Below are positions 1 through 6,724 of a DNA stretch of 10,405 nucleotides, piece after piece (the stretch's first letter is position 1; each line of letters opens with the position of its first letter). The position numbers were made by a program, and so were the translations under genes. Source of the stretch: Cryomorphaceae bacterium (GTDB taxonomy: Bacteria > Bacteroidota > Bacteroidia > Flavobacteriales > Schleiferiaceae); assembly GCA_022565745.1 (NCBI GenBank), contig JAIUMB010000081.1:1-10405 (forward strand), given 5' to 3'. Below the pieces are notes generated by a model that saw only the letters and a program-made list of their open reading frames with translations, had not been told where the DNA came from and ran no database searches.

Positions 1-125
1 AAATCAAGCGTTGTGCTTCTATCAAAATTTCTGCTTTGTTGACAGTTAAGTGCTTCGAAATCGCCACCTTCAGCTATGCGCAAAACGCTGCAGCAAATGC
101 TAAAACAGAACTCGCTGAAAAATTG

Positions 126-133
126 TACATTTG
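126..133 (+). promoter_or_regulatory. Possible Bacteroidota -7 box (TACATTTG) for mntA
   Basis: TACATTTG fits the Bacteroidota sigma-A -7 consensus TAnnTTTG and ends 20 bases before the ATG of the nucleotidyltransferase gene, a sensible leader length. No clear TTG-type -33 element is visible at the usual spacing, so this is a pattern match only. Confidence 0.4.
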
Positions 134-153
134 TAAAATAATAAGATTCAAAG

Positions 154-453
154 ATGAAAATTTCAGAGAATAAAATAGAACAAATAAAACAACTTTGCAA
201 AGAATTGAGAGTTAAGAGTTTTTCGGTTTTTGGCTCTGTATTAACTGACGATTTTTCTTCAGATTCTGACATTGACTTTGTGGTTGACTTTGACGAAAAT
301 GACCCTATTAAATATACCGATTTATATTTCCAACTAAAAGATAAATTGGAGAAAATTTTAGAACGACAAATTGACTTAATAGAAGAACGAGGAATAAAAA
401 ATTCATATTTTAGAAAGGAAGTTGATGAGTCAAAGGTGGTAATTTATGGATAA
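154..453 (+). CDS. mntA: MntA-type minimal nucleotidyltransferase, antitoxin of a HEPN/MNT (type VII) toxin-antitoxin pair
   Basis: A 99-residue protein with the nucleotidyltransferase-fold signature GSx10DxD: Gly27-Ser28, then Asp39 and Asp41, with a third likely metal-binding acid at Asp74 in the Q-I-D-L strand. The size is normal for MNT antitoxins. In characterised MntA/HepT pairs the MNT enzyme transfers AMP from ATP onto a tyrosine next to the HEPN active site and so silences the RNase toxin; that role is inferred here from family membership. The stop codon overlaps the start of the HEPN gene by 8 bases, the usual coupled arrangement. The reading frame is intact, unlike its partner. It is clearly richer in A+T than the large genes to the right, which suggests acquisition. 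The ATG is the first in frame and sits just behind a TAnnTTTG box. Confidence 0.88.
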   Translation: MKISENKIEQIKQLCKELRVKSFSVFGSVLTDDFSSDSDIDFVVDFDENDPIKYTDLYFQLKDKLEKILERQIDLIEERGIKNSYFRKEVDESKVVIYG

Positions 454-783
454 TAAAGTAAACGCCTGGCTTGAAGACATCTTAAGGTCGATTGAGGAGA
501 TTTTTGAATTTTTGCCTGAAAAGAAAGACTTTTTTGAGTTTCAGAAGGACTTAAAAACCAAGAAAGCAGTTGAACGAAATATTGAGATTATTGGAGAGAC
601 TGTAAAAATAGGATAACAAACTACAAAAAAACTGAAATTGAAATTCAGAACGCAAGACAGATAATTGGAACGAGAAACAGAATTGCTCACGAATATGATA
701 ATATTTCAGACGAAGTAATTTGGACAATAATTATAAGAGAACTCCCGAAATTGAAAGAAGAAATAATAAAGCACAGAGAATGA
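446..783 (+). pseudogene. hepT: HepT-like HEPN (DUF86) toxin gene, broken by a one-base frameshift in an A5 run
   Basis: Translation from the ATG at 446 gives 56 residues, including the DUF86-like stretch A-V-E-R-N-I-E-I-I-G-E, then hits TAA at 614-616. Shifting frame at the A run 604-608 restores the rest of the family: N-R-I-T, and then R-N-R-I-A-H-E-Y at 673-696, to TGA at 781-783. This is the HepT active-site motif RX4HXY, whose arginine and histidine form the RNase centre and whose tyrosine is the residue AMPylated by MntA in studied systems. Adding one A (V-K-N-R-I) gives a 112-residue protein, the normal DUF86 length, so only one indel separates this from a full gene. As written, the toxin would lack its catalytic motif. 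It may be a genuine inactivating mutation or a homopolymer sequencing error. The start overlaps the mntA stop, so the two are translationally coupled. Confidence 0.85.
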
Positions 784-1210
784 AGCACTCGTCATAATCT
801 TGTAGACGGCCCAACCAGCAAATGCCAGTCAGTAAAGCCTCTTACACCAAGCGCAGCAACCTAAGGAGCACCTATAAAACAAACAATAACCACGAGTACA
901 CCACCGCACCCCGACAGGAAGTCGGGACAGCCAGTACGGGTCGCCCCAAACCACCTTGCAGCTTGCTAATGGTTATGAACGAGTTGTCTATTTTTTTGAG
1001 TTCATGATTGCTGCGCAATTCGGAGCGTTACTCCCGCGCATAAGGGACTTTTTTCGCAAGTTGTTAATATTCAATGGTGCTCAAGATGGCTCCGCCGTTC
1101 ACCCTCTGAAAAAAAACCACCGCTTTGCTTCTGCATCTAAGATTTTATTTGCATTTTATCAATTTATCTGAGAGCTTCACAAAGCGTGTGCGCTCGCTCA
1201 TGCGGGGCAC
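784..1210. other. Gene-free stretch between the toxin remnant and the transposase stump
   Basis: No convincing coding sequence is visible on either strand. Short open frames at 822-1007 and 956-1171 have low-complexity or hairpin-derived translations with no recognisable domain. The left part (about 800-960) is visibly GC-richer than the toxin-antitoxin genes before it and carries a perfect short hairpin at 910-926. The segment 960-1210 has an A8 run at about 1110-1117 and ends abruptly where transposase similarity begins, which suggests an accumulation of recombined fragments. Confidence 0.5.
910..926. repeat. Perfect 6-bp inverted repeat hairpin (CCCGAC / GTCGGG)
   Basis: CCCGAC at 910-915 is followed by a 5-base loop AGGAA and its exact reverse complement GTCGGG at 921-926. 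No T-tract follows on either strand, so it is a poor intrinsic terminator. Short GC-rich palindromes of this form occur as dispersed intergenic elements in Bacteroidota as far as I recall; only the hairpin itself is seen here. Confidence 0.55.
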
Positions 1211-1486
1211 AGGGCCTTTAAATCAAGTGGGTTTAACCTTGAAGACACACACGTGACCGAACAAGATAGGTTAGCTAAACCAATCATGTTGACAATGCTT
1301 GCATTTGTTTGGTGCTACAAAATTGGAGATTACATTGACCAATATGTTAAGCCCATTGTCGTAAAAAAGCATGGACGCAGAGCTAAAAGCATTTTTAGGC
1401 TAGGGCTTGACATAATTTCAAGATATTTATTATCAGGAGTTAACTGGTGCAATTTGAACTTTTTTAAATTTTTGTCTTGTACTTAG
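1211..1486 (+). pseudogene. C-terminal fragment of an IS4-type transposase
   Basis: The frame from about 1211 reads R-A-F-K-S-S-G-F-N-L-E-D-T-H-V-T, then a hydrophobic stretch with L-A-F-V-W-C-Y-K, then V-K-K-H-G-R-R-A-K-S-I-F-R, and ends K-F-L-S-C-T at the natural stop TAG 1484-1486. This is the typical end of Bacteroidota IS4-family DDE transposases. A possible GTG start exists at 1253, but family similarity runs upstream of it, so that start is not meaningful. Upstream of 1211 the frame is open but unlike a transposase. The lysine at 1220-1222 may be the K of the Y-(2)-R-(3)-E-(6)-K signature. The catalytic D, D and E and most of the protein are therefore missing, and this is an inactive remnant of about 91 residues, with the break just after the expected position of the catalytic glutamate. 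Confidence 0.8.
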
Positions 1487-1520
1487 ATCAAATTGTTTAA
1501 AGTCTCACCTCTTTTTACCA

Positions 1521-1559
1521 ACCCCCATCGCGTAAATAGGTCATATAAGGCTTGGGGGT
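1521..1559. repeat. Stem-loop, 7-bp perfect arms (ACCCCCA / TGGGGGT)
   Basis: ACCCCCA at 1521-1527 pairs exactly with TGGGGGT at 1553-1559 around a 25-base loop. It lies 35 bases past the transposase stop. It might be part of the insertion-sequence end, a transcription terminator for the lost transposase, or a dispersed palindrome. There is no strong T-tract directly after the right arm, so a terminator role is not well supported. Confidence 0.4.
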
Positions 1560-1676
1560 AAATCACCCTATCGGCATTTAAATAATGTTGCTTTAGAGCG
1601 ACTTATGGCGTTTTCCGCTATAAATCCTCGGCTAAAAATAAATATAAAATATCCAACACCAAACCAAACTTTTCAT

Positions 1677-1684
1677 TACATTTG
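1677..1684 (+). promoter_or_regulatory. Possible -7 box (TACATTTG) for the 301-residue protein gene
   Basis: TACATTTG matches TAnnTTTG and would give a leader of roughly 85-90 bases before the ATG at 1777. It is the same octamer as in front of mntA. No clear -33 TTG is seen at the expected distance, so confidence is limited. The rest of 1487-1776 holds the stem-loop at 1521-1559 and AT-rich DNA with no gene that I can support. Confidence 0.35.
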
Positions 1685-1776
1685 TTTAATACCAAACACG
1701 TTAACCAAAGTGCCATGTTGGTTTTGCGAAGGTAGGTTTATCATGCCATATTCTATGAATTAATACTTACAAACCA

Positions 1777-2682
1777 ATGGGCCATATTTTTAGACTTATT
1801 TGCGTGTTGGGCTGTCTTATGTTGCTAAACACGCTTCAGGCACAAGGCATTGACCAATTTAACGACACCACCAAAGTCTACCGCGTTGAACTCAATGATG
1901 GTTCGGTTTTTTTTGGAACCATTATCGCGCGAGATACCGAAAAACTGGTGTTAAAAACCAAAGTCATGCCGCGGGTAGAACTCAGCCACCGCGACATAAA
2001 ACGCATGACGGAAGTGAAGACCACGGAATACAAAAAGGGAAAGTATTGGTTTGCTAACCCCCACACATCAAGGTATTTGTACAGCCCATCGGGATTCAAC
2101 CTCAAAAAAGGCGAGGGCTACTACCAAAACACCAATCTGATATTGAATTCATTTAATGTGGGGGTTACTGATAACATAACCGTTGGCGGAGGAATAGAAC
2201 TGATATCCACTTTTGTTACCCTTGCATTCGGCGAGTTTCAACCCATATTTTTCCTCACCACAAAAGCAAGCGTAAAAATTGAGGACAACCTACACATTGG
2301 TGGCGGCGCACTGTATGTAAATATGCCCTTTTACGAATACAACCAAACCTCAAGAACAGGCTCAGGAATCGCTTATGGCATCGCCACGTACGGCAACCCC
2401 GACCACAACATCACCGCAGGTTTGGGCTGGGGATTCGTGCAAAGTGAATTTAGCGAAAGCCCCATCATTACTATTTCTGGAACCTCTAGGTTTTCCGAAA
2501 GATTTGCCTTCATCTCCGAAAATTGGTTTATACCCGTCGATGGCTATTATGCTTTATATTCCTACGGCGTTCGATTTATCGCCGAATCCATAGCCGTTGA
2601 TTTGGCCTTCATCAACAATCCAGACATTGCTGAATTCATCATCATTGGGCTGCCCTTTGTTAGTTTTACGGTTAAATTTTAA
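1777..2682 (+). CDS. Exported 301-residue protein, probable outer-membrane beta-barrel, function unknown
   Basis: Residues 1-22 form a signal peptide: a short basic start, a hydrophobic core, and a cut near L-Q-A-Q. The next segment (about 31-80) has the pattern Y-R-V-E-L-N-D-G-S-V-F-F-G-T-I and ends with R-D-I-K-R-M. It looks like a small SH3-like or beta domain common at the N-terminus of exported Bacteroidota proteins. From about residue 105 the protein alternates amphipathic strands rich in Gly, Tyr and Phe (for example N-I-T-V-G-G-G-I-E-L) and ends V-S-F-T-V-K-F. A terminal phenylalanine with alternating hydrophobics is the classic signal for barrel assembly by BamA. I infer an outer-membrane barrel of perhaps 8-10 strands, with no assigned substrate. 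The ATG at 1777 is chosen because it directly precedes the signal peptide; the upstream ATG at 1743 is in another frame. A T8 run at 1907-1914 lies in the gene without breaking it. Confidence 0.8.
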   Translation: MGHIFRLICVLGCLMLLNTLQAQGIDQFNDTTKVYRVELNDGSVFFGTIIARDTEKLVLKTKVMPRVELSHRDIKRMTEVKTTEYKKGKYWFANPHTSRYLYSPSGFNLKKGEGYYQNTNLILNSFNVGVTDNITVGGGIELISTFVTLAFGEFQPIFFLTTKASVKIEDNLHIGGGALYVNMPFYEYNQTSRTGSGIAYGIATYGNPDHNITAGLGWGFVQSEFSESPIITISGTSRFSERFAFISENWFIPVDGYYALYSYGVRFIAESIAVDLAFINNPDIAEFIIIGLPFVSFTVKF

Positions 2683-2710
2683 AAGAAGTTGGCACCAAAA
2701 AAAATAAGCA

Positions 2711-2730
2711 GATTTTTCTGATAAAAAATC
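2711..2730 (+). terminator. Weak AT-rich hairpin downstream of the 301-residue protein gene
   Basis: GATTTTT at 2711-2717 pairs with AAAAATC at 2724-2730 around a 6-base loop, 29 bases past the stop codon, followed by TATTTT. The stem is almost all A-T, so it would be weak; it is offered only as the best terminator-like structure in this gap. Confidence 0.25.
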
Positions 2731-2800
2731 GTCTATTTTAAAAACCTAAAAAGTCAACAAACCTCCAAACACACCAAACAAACCGTAAAAATTTCTAAAA

Positions 2801-2821
2801 AATCATTAATCAATCATTAAT
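2801..2821. repeat. Short tandem direct repeat, AATCATTAAT twice
   Basis: AATCATTAAT occurs at 2801-2810 and again at 2812-2821, separated by one base. It lies in the leader region of the CotH protein gene, just before the promoter-like element. It could be an AT-rich upstream element or regulator site, or chance in AT-rich DNA. Confidence 0.35.
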
Positions 2822-2825
2822 TCGT

Positions 2826-2859
2826 GTTAAAAATATCGGTAAAATTGTAAATACCTTTA
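2826..2859 (+). promoter_or_regulatory. Possible promoter for the CotH-domain protein gene (GTTAAA ... TACCTTTA)
   Basis: TACCTTTA at 2852-2859 is one base from the TAnnTTTG consensus and lies 52 bases before the ATG. GTTAAA at 2826-2831 lies 20 bases upstream, near the expected -33 spacing. This is an imperfect match to the Bacteroidota promoter type. Confidence 0.4.
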
Positions 2860-2911
2860 TGGTTCCATAACTTTACATTTTTATTTGTATTTGTAAACCA
2901 AAACACGCGTA

Positions 2912-5900
2912 ATGACAAGATGGCTATGCCTTGGTCTTTCCATTTATACCTTCCAAACGACAATTGCTCAATCCAATCAAAACATTTACATCAATGAATT
3001 GATGGCGTCGAATGACACCACCATTGCAGACAGCACCAATGCTTATGAAGACTGGATAGAGATTTACAATACCTCCGCCGCCTCTTATGATTTATCCGAC
3101 CATTATCTCAGCGACGATCCTAGCAATCTCACCAAGTACCAAATACCAACGAATACTTTTTTAGTCGCGGGAAGCTACTTGATTTTTTGGGCCAGCGGGG
3201 ACGCATCGAGAGGTTTGCACCACACCAATTTTCGCTTAAGTGCCTCTCAAGGCGAATACGTGATCATTACCGCACCCAACGGCATCGACATCATCGACTC
3301 CGTCAGCTTTGGTCCGCAAAGAACAGATGTATCCTACGGCAGATACCCCGATGGGTCGAACCAATGGGCGTATTTTAAAGCGCCCACCCCGGGAGAAAGC
3401 AACAATACCGTTACCCCAAAAACCAGTATTTTAGAAGCGCCGGTGTTCTCACACACAGGCGGCTTTGAAAGCAGTGGTTTTTCATTGAGCCTTAGTGCAC
3501 CCGATAGCGGCGTCACCATTTATTACACCCTAGATGGCAGCGAACCCTCGCCAGATAACCTTGCAGCAAAAACCTACACCTACAAAAATCAATATCCTCA
3601 GTTTGCCAATAGTCCGGTAGGTCCAGCACTAACCGACAGCATACAAACCATGACCTACTCCGGGCCAATCAGCATAGCCGACCGCACCACAGCACCCAAT
3701 AAAACCAGTGGCAAATCAACCACTTTCGAAGCATCTCCCAACTACCTGCAAACCTCTCCCATCAACAAGGGCACCGTTGTTCGTGCCATTGCCGTTCGCG
3801 CAGACGCCGTGAGCAGCGAGGTGGCAACTGAAACATATTTTGTAGGGTCCAGTCTGCAAAACCACTACAGCCTTCCTGTGGTGTCATTAAGCATAGACGA
3901 AAACCTCCTTTTTGATGTTGATGAGGGCATTTACTGTGCCGGCACCACCTTTGAAAACTGGAGAAGCAACACCAATGCCCCTGCGCGCGGAAACAGTCCC
4001 GCCAACTACCGCTGGACGGGCAGGGAACACGAGTACCGCATGGGGTTTGAGTATTTCAACACCCAAGGAGATAAAGAATTTGGCCAATTGGTTGGTGCTC
4101 GTATTCACGGCGGGTTTACCAGAGCACGCAGACGCAAGGCACTGCGATTTTACCCCCGTAGTTCATACGGTAAATCCCATTTCGACTTCCCGTTTTTTAC
4201 CAACCGCAGCGACACAAAATACAAGCGCCTGCTTCTCAGAAACAGTGGCAATGACGAACGAAACACCCAGTACAGAGATGCCTTTATTCAAAACCTGGTG
4301 AAGCACCTTTCCTTTGACATTCAAGAATCTGAAGCCGCCATTGTGTTCATCAACGGAGAATATTGGGGCATTCACAATTTTAGAGAATGGCAAAACAGAC
4401 ATTACATCAAGCGACTATACAATGTAGACCGAGAAGAGTTAGACTTCATCGGAGAGCGTATGGATGTAAAAGATGGAGACAGCGTTCACTTTAATCAGTT
4501 ACTGGAATACGTATCGCAAAATGACCTATCAGACGACTCTCTATTTGCCCATATAAATACCCAAATGGACCTTGATAATTTTACCGATTATGTCATTGCC
4601 CAGGTATTTTCTCGAAACTCAGATTGGCCAGACAATAACATTAAGTGGTGGAGAAAGCGCGTCCCTTACACCCCGGGGGCACCAGAAGGTCACGACGGTC
4701 GCTGGCGCTGGTTGGCTTACGATATGGACTTTGGGTTTGGTTGGCACAGAGGACTTAACGAAGTCAATCAAAACACATTACAGATTGCTCGTGATGAAGC
4801 CGAAGTAGGTGTTCTGCTGAGAAATCTGTGGCCCAATGCCGATTACCGTCGATATTTTATCAACCGCTACGCGGACTTGATGAACACCTGCTTTCTACCT
4901 TCACATGTTGAAGGCGTTGTGGACAGTATGACAGCCATTTATCAACCCGAAATCAACGAGCACGCCCAACGTTGGCGGCACTTTACCGGCGTTAGTCAGT
5001 GGATGTTTGAAGTCAATCTAATCAAAACATGGTCGACCCTACGCCCCGAGCACGCTCGAGCGCATGTGATGAACGAATTCAACCTGGCTGATAAGCATCA
5101 ACTTGACGTGGATGTCAACGACACCCTGATGGGCTATGTTCGGGTTAATACGATCGACATTTTAGAACAAACCGTGGGCATTACTTCTAGCCCATATCCG
5201 TGGAGTGGCATCTACTTTGAAAACAACAGCATAGACCTTTCGGCGCATCCGTTTCCCGGATACTTGTTCTCGCACTGGGAAGTCAATGGAGCGACCATAA
5301 CCGACGACTCCATTGATTTTTATATGGAAAGCGATTCCACCATTATCGCGCATTTCATCAGCGATACAAATATTGTGTGTGGCAACCAAGCCTCTCATAT
5401 ATTGGCCGACTGCCCATACATATTCGACGAGTGGAGCGACCAAAGTGCCGTGGGAACAACTCCGCCCAACATAGAGTTTGTCTACTTTGACGAAACAGAT
5501 CCATCCGACACGGCAAGTATAGCAGGCCTCACCTCGGGTGCTTTTGACCTGAGTTCGCGCACGCGGATCAACGGACTTAACGATGAAGGCATTGGCTTCA
5601 TCAACACAGGAAACAGCGACGGAAACCCAGGATACCCCGGCACAACACTAGGCGGTGCTGTATTGTATCTCAACACCGAAAACATGAACCGTGGCTTTGT
5701 GCAATTTACCGCTGGCACCATCATTCCAGGGTCTAGAGCTTACCACTTACGACTGCAATACCGATTGGGAGATTACGGCCCTTGGCAAGACCTGCTCGAT
5801 TCCAATGGACACCCCATTGAGTATGAGCGAAACGCCAACTTTAGCCACAGTGAAATCATAGGTCCGCACCCGCTTCCCCCCACCCTTATGGGCCGTGAAT

Positions 5901-6553
5901 GCCTTCAGCTGATGTGGCGGTACCATTATACCGGACAAAGAATCAGCCAAAATTCGGGGGTAAGAGATTTTATTCGTTTAGATGACATCATCGTTTCTGA
6001 AGGCAAAGCCCCCTCCTCACCCATCACCACCTTACAGGGAACCGGTGCGGGAGACATACAAGGCGATTTGGTTGTTCTGCCCTCAGAAACCAGCACTTAT
6101 CAAATAGACCACATCCCCGGCGCTTCCTATGATTGGACAGTAACGCAAGGCCGCATTGTAGCCGGCCAAAACACGCCACAGATTACTGTAGAATGGGATG
6201 ACAATGGCGTAGGTTTACTAAGAGTAGACATTCAAGACAACAACTGCTTGCGCGAAGCCGAAGCTGCAATAAGCATTTCTGGTCTGAATACCAAGACACA
6301 TAAAAATGAAGGTCAAATACTGGTCTACCCCAACCCGGCAAAGGACAGCTTTTTTGTGCAAATCGAGTCGGATTTGAATGCCAAAAACATCAGGTTAACA
6401 GACGCCACTGGTAGACGCGTGCTGCAAAAAAACATTGAAGGCAAAGAGGAATCCCAAATCGGACACAGCCTATCATCGGGAAATTATTTTCTTCAAATCA
6501 CCGACGACAACGAAAGCATCATTCATGAGCAAGTGATCATTCTGGCGCCTTAG
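2912..6553 (+). CDS. T9SS-secreted multidomain protein: lamin-tail domain, CHB_HEX_C-like domain, CotH kinase-like domain, sorting domain
   Basis: 1213 residues. A signal peptide covers about 1-19 (ends T-T-I-A-Q). A lamin-tail domain follows (about 24-162; Y-I-N-E-L-M-A-S-N, D-W-I-E-I-Y-N, ending P-T-P-G-E-S-N). A chitobiase C-terminal-like beta domain spans about 175-311 (Y-Y-T-L-D-G-S-E-P-S). A CotH kinase-like domain spans about 318-720, with L-R-N-S-G-N-D, F-I-N-G-E-Y-W-G-I-H-N near 480, N-S-D-W-P-D-N-N near 570 and Y-D-M-D-F-G-F-G near 604. This D-x-D-x-x-x-G metal-binding motif and the N-x-D-W motif are those of CotH atypical kinases. An InlB-like repeat lies at about 733-816, a beta-sandwich with receptor-like features at about 834-1040, and a PKD-like domain at about 1046-1125. 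The C-terminus (about 1136-1213; V-Y-P-N-P-A, D-A-T-G-R-R-V, L-S-S-G-N-Y-F-L-Q-I) is a type-A T9SS sorting domain, so export across the outer membrane with removal of that domain is expected. Substrate unknown; phosphorylation of an extracellular partner is inference. It has its own promoter region and 230-base and 170-base gaps on either side. Confidence 0.9.
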   Translation: MTRWLCLGLSIYTFQTTIAQSNQNIYINELMASNDTTIADSTNAYEDWIEIYNTSAASYDLSDHYLSDDPSNLTKYQIPTNTFLVAGSYLIFWASGDASRGLHHTNFRLSASQGEYVIITAPNGIDIIDSVSFGPQRTDVSYGRYPDGSNQWAYFKAPTPGESNNTVTPKTSILEAPVFSHTGGFESSGFSLSLSAPDSGVTIYYTLDGSEPSPDNLAAKTYTYKNQYPQFANSPVGPALTDSIQTMTYSGPISIADRTTAPNKTSGKSTTFEASPNYLQTSPINKGTVVRAIAVRADAVSSEVATETYFVGSSLQNHYSLPVVSLSIDENLLFDVDEGIYCAGTTFENWRSNTNAPARGNSPANYRWTGREHEYRMGFEYFNTQGDKEFGQLVGARIHGGFTRARRRKALRFYPRSSYGKSHFDFPFFTNRSDTKYKRLLLRNSGNDERNTQYRDAFIQNLVKHLSFDIQESEAAIVFINGEYWGIHNFREWQNRHYIKRLYNVDREELDFIGERMDVKDGDSVHFNQLLEYVSQNDLSDDSLFAHINTQMDLDNFTDYVIAQVFSRNSDWPDNNIKWWRKRVPYTPGAPEGHDGRWRWLAYDMDFGFGWHRGLNEVNQNTLQIARDEAEVGVLLRNLWPNADYRRYFINRYADLMNTCFLPSHVEGVVDSMTAIYQPEINEHAQRWRHFTGVSQWMFEVNLIKTWSTLRPEHARAHVMNEFNLADKHQLDVDVNDTLMGYVRVNTIDILEQTVGITSSPYPWSGIYFENNSIDLSAHPFPGYLFSHWEVNGATITDDSIDFYMESDSTIIAHFISDTNIVCGNQASHILADCPYIFDEWSDQSAVGTTPPNIEFVYFDETDPSDTASIAGLTSGAFDLSSRTRINGLNDEGIGFINTGNSDGNPGYPGTTLGGAVLYLNTENMNRGFVQFTAGTIIPGSRAYHLRLQYRLGDYGPWQDLLDSNGHPIEYERNANFSHSEIIGPHPLPPTLMGRECLQLMWRYHYTGQRISQNSGVRDFIRLDDIIVSEGKAPSSPITTLQGTGAGDIQGDLVVLPSETSTYQIDHIPGASYDWTVTQGRIVAGQNTPQITVEWDDNGVGLLRVDIQDNNCLREAEAAISISGLNTKTHKNEGQILVYPNPAKDSFFVQIESDLNAKNIRLTDATGRRVLQKNIEGKEESQIGHSLSSGNYFLQITDDNESIIHEQVIILAP

Positions 6554-6638
6554 ATTTTCCTGTAAATTACATCTAATTTTTTAAGTAGTAGAATATCTAT
6601 GTAGGTGTTAAAAAATAACTGTTTAAAGTTAATCGCCT

Positions 6639-6646
6639 TACTTTTG
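6639..6646 (+). promoter_or_regulatory. Possible -7 box (TACTTTTG) for the beta-helix gene
   Basis: TACTTTTG fits TAnnTTTG and lies 78 bases upstream of the GTG at 6725. The preceding AT-rich DNA contains TTAAA/GTTAA elements (6608-6633) often seen before such boxes. The gap 6554-6724 otherwise holds only a five-codon ATG frame at 6669 that ends in TGA. Confidence 0.45.
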
Positions 6647-6724
6647 TCGCGTTTTTAAATAGAGCGTCATGAGTTTTTTTGACTGACCTCTTCAACTGTA
6701 ATTAACGTTGACAAATTCGTCAAA

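Noticed and set aside
3..173. Open frame from the left edge into mntA (K-R-C-A-S-I-K-I-S...)
   Set aside because: No domain is recognised, no start is visible in the window, and it runs out of frame into the well-supported mntA gene. It is probably chance or the translation of an intergenic element.
809..825. Integron attC site next to the toxin-antitoxin pair
   Set aside because: GCCCAAC fits an RYYYAAC half-core, but no matching GTTRRRY partner at suitable spacing was found, and there is no integrase in the window.
822..1171. Two overlapping short open frames (61 and 71 residues)
   Set aside because: They run through the hairpin and low-complexity DNA, have no recognisable domain and overlap each other.
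3912..4301. 129-residue plus-strand open frame inside the CotH protein gene
   Set aside because: It is an alternate-frame shadow of a clearly real coding sequence, with no domain and no own promoter.
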